A DNA stretch of 64,000 nt from Uloborus plumipes. Lineage: Eukaryota > Arthropoda > Arachnida > Araneae > Uloboridae. Position 1 is the stretch's first letter. The number at the start of each line of letters is the position of its first letter. The notes below the pieces were generated by a model that saw nothing but the letters and a program-made list of their open reading frames with translations, ran no database searches and had not been told where the DNA came from. The stretch spans positions 1 to 64,000 of the forward strand of contig JAXGGA010005566.1 of NCBI GenBank assembly GCA_038373865.1. The letters run 5' to 3'. Below are positions 58,064 to 64,000 of this stretch, in pieces. The translations under genes were made by a program, and so were the position numbers.

Positions 58064-59588
58064 ATCATTTTTTAAACCGTAATGGACCTGAAAATAGAAT
58101 CTTTTAACAAAGATAGGTGTTTAAAATTATATGCAGGGATCATAAAAAATGTGATTTAGCCTAACAATAACACTAAAAATATTAGAAACATTCCAAATTT
58201 AAGTTTCGAGATTTTGCCGGTTTAAACCAATTTCCTCGAAGAGAAACAAGTTTCTTCTACAAAAGAGCTTCCTATATTGATTCAAGTTGCACGAACGCGG
58301 ACTTCTCGCTGTTGTGAAAGGTATTATTAGCTACCAGTTGGAAGGTATATCCAATGTGTTTGCTTAGTGTTTTGCCTTCAGCTCGATTACGGATTGTTCA
58401 GATTGACTTCACCCAAATAAGTGTATGTTCAATCTTTCGATACTGTAGTTTTGCAAGAATTGCAAACTAATAAGCAGCTCAGCTATTTGCTTGCAATTTC
58501 TGCCTTAGCACTGGCCATATTTGTTAAACTGCTCCAGGAGCAATTGTGGTAAGCCAGAAAGGTGCCGAACATCAACCTATCTAAGAGTTTTTGGAAAGTT
58601 ACCGATTTATTGCCATAAATTGACTGAGTTTGTTTGGAAGCTTTCAAAATTCTTTAGCAAGGTTACTGACTTTAGCAGGAAACTTTCCTAATTTCTTCTA
58701 GGTATGTTACTGGCAGAATTTAAGCTCATAACTGCTCATTATTTTCCAGGAACGTTTTGGGCTGTTTTTACAGAGAGACGGTGAAGAGAGAAGTTGGCTT
58801 AAAATATATCAGACAAATTTAAAAAATATTTTCCGGTGATAATAGAATCGTATAAAAAACGTCACTACAAAAAATTACTTTTTTTCAGTGAAAAAGCGAA
58901 AAAATGCTTAGGTATAATGAGATATATTCGATAGATGTTTTCTGATGCTTTAGAAGCATTTCCGAATCAACAAAACAAAATTTTGTTACTAAACTAAAAA
59001 GGAGAAAAAAGTCTTGAGACTTATCTGGTAGATTAATTAAATATTTTGTGGTAATTTTTAAAATGCTTGTGAAACAGCAGAACAAAATGTTGTAACTGCT
59101 TAACTAAAAGAATTTGTAAAATGTTCTATTTTGATGCTTTATTTTAACAGAAAGCTTTTTGTTTTTGCGGAAAAATTGCAAGCAAATAATTGAGCTGCTT
59201 ATTAGTTTGCAATTCTTGCAAAACTACAATAGCGAAAGATTGCACATACCCTTATTTGGGTAAAGTCAATCTGGACAATCCGTAATCGAGCTGAAGGCAA
59301 AACACTAAGCAAACACATTGGATATACCTTCCAACTGGTAGCTAATACCTTTCACAACAGCGAGAAGTCCGGGTTCATGCAACTTGTATCAATATAGGAA
59401 GCTCTTTCAAAAAAGAAACTTGTTTCTTCAAGGAAATTGGTTTAAACCGGCAAAATCTCGAAAAATTTGGAATGATTCTAAATATTTTTAGTGTTATTGT
59501 TAGACTAAATCTCATTTTTTATGATCCCTGCATATAATTTTAAACACGTATCTTTGTTAAGTCCATTACGGTTTAAAAATAAAATGAT
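58064..59588. mobile_element. Fold-back element with ~430-bp arms, TA target
   Basis: The arms 58064-58505 and 59165-59588 are reverse complements with small differences. The loop is about 660 bp. The ends (ATCATTTTTTAAACCGTAAT and its inverse) are bounded by TA at 58062-58063 and 59589-59590. No coding frame is present. It is similar in style to 34112-36493 but of different sequence. Confidence 0.8.
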
Positions 59589-59590
59589 TA

Positions 59591-60273
59591 GTCTAAAAAT
59601 CAAACCTTACAACTTTTTAGGCTGACATCTTGAATTTTTTATCCGCGTACTTTTCATATTTATTTATTTTAAAATAGTATTGTATTTTGACTAAAGAGTA
59701 CAATCATTTTTAAGTGTAAAATATGTTTCATTGCACATATGTTTCCATTCATTTGCTTCATACCTTTTATAGCAGCCATATTGGATTTCGCCATTTTGAC
59801 AAAAATGCTCAAGGTTTAGCGTCTGGCACTCAATGGATTCAGAATCAGCAGGTCAAATTCATATAGAAACCACCAAAATAAAAATTTTGAGGCATCATGA
59901 CATTTCGATGGACACTAGCCTGGACTAAAATTTATAAACTATTTCGGAGAGTCGGATCATACATCAATTTGGCGACGGGATAGTTAATGAAAAAAACGTA
60001 AATCACTTAATAAGAACAAGCATTTTATGAAAAAACAAAAACCAGATTGACGTTTTGGTAATAATTTAAAGTGGGTGATAATATTTAGATTATTATGCGC
60101 TTTTAGGTTTTCTTTAAATGCATTTACGAAAGGTTTTTCTTTTGGCTATTGTGTACACTAACATCATTTTTTACCTCTTGTTGATTATCCACAACATTCA
60201 CTAATCCACCGATCCTATTCTGCTCATAATCAGGATTTTACTGTTAATTTTGATGAAAAGAAAACAACAAATA
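59591..60273. other. Non-coding, AT-rich
   Basis: Nothing recognised. It contains TTTTGACAAAAATGCTCAAG and short repeats only. Confidence 0.4.
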
Positions 60274-60281
60274 CTGTGGCG

Positions 60282-61226
60282 CAGGGTGTAAAAAAATCAA
60301 TGATTTTTTTGAAAAAATCAAAAAAATCGGATTTATTTGATTTAAATCAGATTTATTTGATTTAAATCAGATTTTTTTGATTTAAATCGATTTTTTTGAT
60401 TTTTTTAAAAAAGGACTTAAATAACTTTTGTAATTGATTAGGTTATCTTATAAATATTAGTAAGCAGAAAATTGATACTGATAAAAATTTCAAAACAACA
60501 AAATTTCAAGTATTGTTTCACCAAAAAAATTTCATAACATTCAATACAAAACGATTTCAATACAAATGCATATGATTTAAATATCAAAAGTAATATAGAT
60601 GACATAGAAACACACTGAAAAACATAAAAACAAATTGAACAAACTGGAATTTGCTGCATATCTTTTAATTAGTAAGCTCTTTTATTTATTTATTTTTGCC
60701 TTGAAAAAATGATTTCTGATAACTTCGGAAAGCAGTTTCCTGGAAGTTTTCCACGAGATAAAAATCAAGAGAGTTAAATAAAAAAAATATTAACTAAATG
60801 ATTTCTTTATTTGTGATTTTTCTTTTTTAAACTTTGTTTTTTACATTTGGTACAAATAAAGCCCTTAGTACAGTAACAGGCCAAACTTTCTAGGACTTAT
60901 ATGCACAACCATCTTTTAATGTATTGCCTTTTAACTCTTACTTTTTTTTTTTTAAGTGACGAATTTAAAGTGTTCACTGACTTAAAACGTGGATAAGACG
61001 ATTGAGTAAGGAGAGAGAAAATGATTAGATAACATTGAATAGATAGAAGTAATCAAGTGGGAAAAAGGCATAAGGACAGAAATCAATAAAAGGAAGAAAG
61101 GTTATGTTAACTAAGCAAAAGGCAGAACTGATGTGAATAAAAAAATCAAGAAGATTTTTAGGGTTAAGTTGAAAGTTGATTTAAATCACCGATTTTAATC
61201 ATTTGATTTAAATCGTTGACACCCTG
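60282..61226. mobile_element. hAT-type MITE, 945 bp, GATTTAAATC subterminal repeats
   Basis: An exact 8-bp duplication CTGTGGCG lies at 60274-60281 and 61227-61234. Ends are CAGGGTGT. GATTTAAATC palindromes are clustered at 60330-60400 and 61180-61215, probably transposase-binding sites. There is no transposase. Confidence 0.93.
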
Positions 61227-61234
61227 CTGTGGCG

Positions 61235-64000
61235 TAAAGGAAAATTAAATTAAATTGTAAATTTCTGCATTCATTATTTTTGGGCCAAAAAAGAAAATAA
61301 AATGTTTAACTTTCCTTGAGTAGAAATAAACCCCTTCAATTGTTGTTCTTGCTTCAAAATATTTTGGAATTTTTTCAACCACTTTCGTCTTTGGCAACAA
61401 AGAAAAATTTAAACTATTGGATGTAGAGAAATCAATTTCATTCTTTTACGAGGAAAAAGCCCCGCCCCCAACTACAGCTTTCCCCCAAACTACAGAACAG
61501 ACTACACGATACTAAGTAGCCAATGATTCATGCGCGTAGAAGTTATAATTGTATCGTGGAACTTCCAACTTAACTTTCTGGAAAATCGGAGCGACTGAGT
61601 GTTTTAAACATTCCTCCAAATGACATGCAAAACCTTTTTTGAAAAAAATCACTCGCTTGATAAATGAAGTGTTTTTTTGATTGGAAGTGAAAGGATTGAA
61701 ATGTGAAATTTAATACTAGTTAAGGTAATGTTCAATTTTTCATTTTCAAAATTCGATTTATTTTTTCATTCAATTTCTAGTTTAGCACCGGAATACCTAT
61801 GGCTAAGTTTCATCCGGGATTTACCGTATTTAGAATTCGCAGCGCTTAATAGAAGATAATGTAATGTCAAAGTTAAAACTTACCTGTCTTGATTAGTAAG
61901 TAAAGATGCAGAACAAATTGAAAGTCTGAAACACTTTTCGTTCTTAGCTTGAATGTGGATTTCGACTTTTTAGTTCGTGACTTGAATTTGGAGACGGTCG
62001 CTTGCAAAACAAACGTTATTCCTAGGCAGAGTATCAGACATTTTACTCATTACTTCAGGTAACTAGAACGAAGACAAAGTTTCTCAAGCGCAATTTTGAA
62101 AAGCAGCATTCATATCGAAGGCATATGATATCAAACAACAAGATCGAAGTCTCAAAATAATTTTGGGTTCCACGCTACAATGGACCATGGATGCCTTTCG
62201 TAAACAACGAGCGCTCACCTTTGACGGTTGTAGGTAAGCGAGTGAAAAGATGAAAGGGAGGAAACACTTAGTTTAAGTTAAAGAGGAGAGACGTTTTTCA
62301 GAAATCTCTTCTTCTGTTTTGCAACTCCGATTACTTAATATACTGTAGTGTACTTTGCTTTAGTTTAGTTTAAAAACATTCTGCTGTTTCTGGCCAAAGC
62401 ATTCAAGGATTTAAGTACCAATTCCATAAATACAGCTTTTGTAATTATTTTTGTTCAAAGTAAGAAGTTTGCTTGAGTAAGAATCACCAGAACTTTTAGA
62501 AAGGTAACTTATGATGTTTGTCTCTCGCCTCGTTTGTCTTCATTTCGATCAAAAGAAGGAACGCCATTTTAATTATTTACTTTCCTTTCATTTAACTAGA
62601 AATCATGGATTTAGCTAAAATCATGGATTCTGAAGGATAATTTGTGGAGTTATTTCGTGGCATTATTTTGTCCATAAAGTTTCCGCAGGAAGCGTGTATA
62701 GGTGTTTTTTTAAATAAATATCTGCAGTCAGATATTTAAATTTTGAAAATATTGCAGTTGTTTTGAATGAATATGTTTGGGGAGTTATTTTTTTTTAATC
62801 GAAAAATTCGGAAATCTCATATTGCAGATTATAGTATAAAAGTTGCTCTGAAATCTTACATGTCTTGCAATTGAAATATTTTTAGCATGGTTTATACTTG
62901 AATTGGTAAAATTAAAGGAACATTTAGTCACTCACATATTTTTTCAGTTTAAGTGATGGATTTATGTTTGTGTTCTAAATTCAGAAAAATACACCTGTAG
63001 AGTCCAGCACGCATAAAAAAAGATTGATTTTTATTGTTTGAATTAAACACAAATCAATGAATACTTTTATTTTCTGATTTTGTGCACCAGGTGTCATAGC
63101 TATGCAAAAGAATCTAGTATTAATTAAATAATTTTTAAAAAAGTAACGGCTATTATAAAAGTGCTGGACCTTCTTGTATTGTTCGATTTGAGCCGTGCAA
63201 AAATTGTCACCTTTTTTTTTGTTTAAACCTGTTTACAAAAGCCAGCTTCAATTAAAAAAGCAGACTTTTTTTTTCATATTTCTTTTTTTATTTTAACTGA
63301 AACAAAATTGATATTTATATCATTAATCCAATCACTTATTATATGATTAATTCCTTTAAACAAGACTTAAAATAAGGTACCTCTTAAAAAACTTTGTATA
63401 GTATAAAAGCAAGAAAAGTAAATAAACCTATTGTTTCATATCAGAAAGTTAGTCTCGTTCAATGGTTAATTAAAAATTAATTTTAATCAAAGTATTCAAA
63501 AGATCACAAAAGTCTGCTGCTGTCTTTATCAGTCATTTGGTTCAGTCTTTGAATAAATGCACTTTTATCATATTTTTTAACCACTTGGCAAAACCTGTTT
63601 TTATTTCAAAAGCCAGCTTTTATCAAAATTGTTTTCCTTTTTTATTTTCAAAACATATTGGAATAAAGACCACATTTATTTCAGCAAAATAATTAATTTT
63701 AATGTATGTGCAAAATAAGATGAAGTTTGCTTATTGTTTAGAAATGTATTCCACAAAAGTAGGAAAAACATATTTATTAGGAACATGACCTTTTTCAATG
63801 CAATTTAAATTATTTAAAGACAAAAAATTGCTACATTAAATATTCACGAGATCACATGTTAGTACTGCCACTCGAAGCACTTTCTGGATCATTTAATTTA
63901 GCCTTTTAATAACAATACACTTTCACAAATCTTTTGTCTTTTTCAGTGCCTAAACCATCTCCCACTTTGTTCGAAATGAAGCCATAGGTTGATGAAATTT
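61235..64000. other. Repeat-poor region, possible 5' end of a host gene
   Basis: No long frame. A consensus splice donor on the minus strand (CAG|GTAAGT) has its exon edge at 61884. A plus-strand donor-like AG|GTAAGC is near 62233. GC-box-like CCCCGCCCCC lies at about 61459-61469. The rest (62300-64000) is AT-rich with no recognised element. No transcript can be assigned from sequence alone. Confidence 0.3.

Noticed and set aside
58885..60659. Small minus-strand frames rich in F, I, L
   Set aside because: Typical of AT-rich non-coding sequence inside a fold-back loop and a MITE.

Overview
The window is AT-rich animal nuclear DNA packed with transposable elements. Several signs point to an arthropod: tandem C2H2 zinc fingers with TGEKPY-type linkers, Tc1/mariner, hAT, piggyBac-like and Helitron DNA transposons, a Ty3/gypsy retrotransposon whose LTR promoter has a TATA box plus a TCAGT initiator-like motif, and the absence of any operon-like layout. 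A spider or other chelicerate is plausible, but the sequence alone does not prove it. Very few host genes are visible. I see no tRNA, rRNA or CRISPR array.

Layout, left to right. At 1-3030 lies the 3' end of a zinc-finger gene copy (two in-frame stops) and its flank. The same segment recurs, inverted and tail to tail, at about 30350-33060, so the 27 kb between them is bracketed by an inverted duplication. A TTAA-flanked piggyBac-like MITE (1154-1396) and a hAT-like element (1885-2947) are present in the first arm only, so the second arm serves as an empty site. An apparently intact Tc1-type transposon lies at 6575-7792. An inverted repeat pair (11195-14185 and 19050-20122) contains a clean non-autonomous Helitron (11553-13341) and flanks two decayed Tc1 copies (14780-16216, 16260-17390) and a decayed transposase (17820-18880). 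A Ty3/gypsy element (22973-29008) keeps gag and almost all of pol, with one TGA, but its 5' LTR is cut down to 157 bp and has lost the promoter.

From 34 kb on there are almost only repeats: a TA-flanked fold-back element (34112-36493); two interleaved inverted repeat pairs (order A-B-A'-B', 39912-47500) carrying a 147-bp tandem array and a Tc1 copy with a clear empty site; a roughly 307-bp tandem array (47875-50317) split by a hAT element; a nest of hAT elements (50998-57696) with perfect 8-bp target duplications; a 1.26-kb tandem duplication crossing a hAT boundary; a second fold-back (58064-59588); and a further hAT element (60282-61226). A 184-codon minus-strand frame at 50502-51056 is the best remaining candidate for an unfamiliar protein; it may be the last exon of a transposon or host gene. 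The last 2.8 kb has little repeat content and could hold the 5' end of a host gene.

The genes do not form a pathway. The value of the window is its layered insertion history, much of it readable from target-site duplications and paralogous empty sites.
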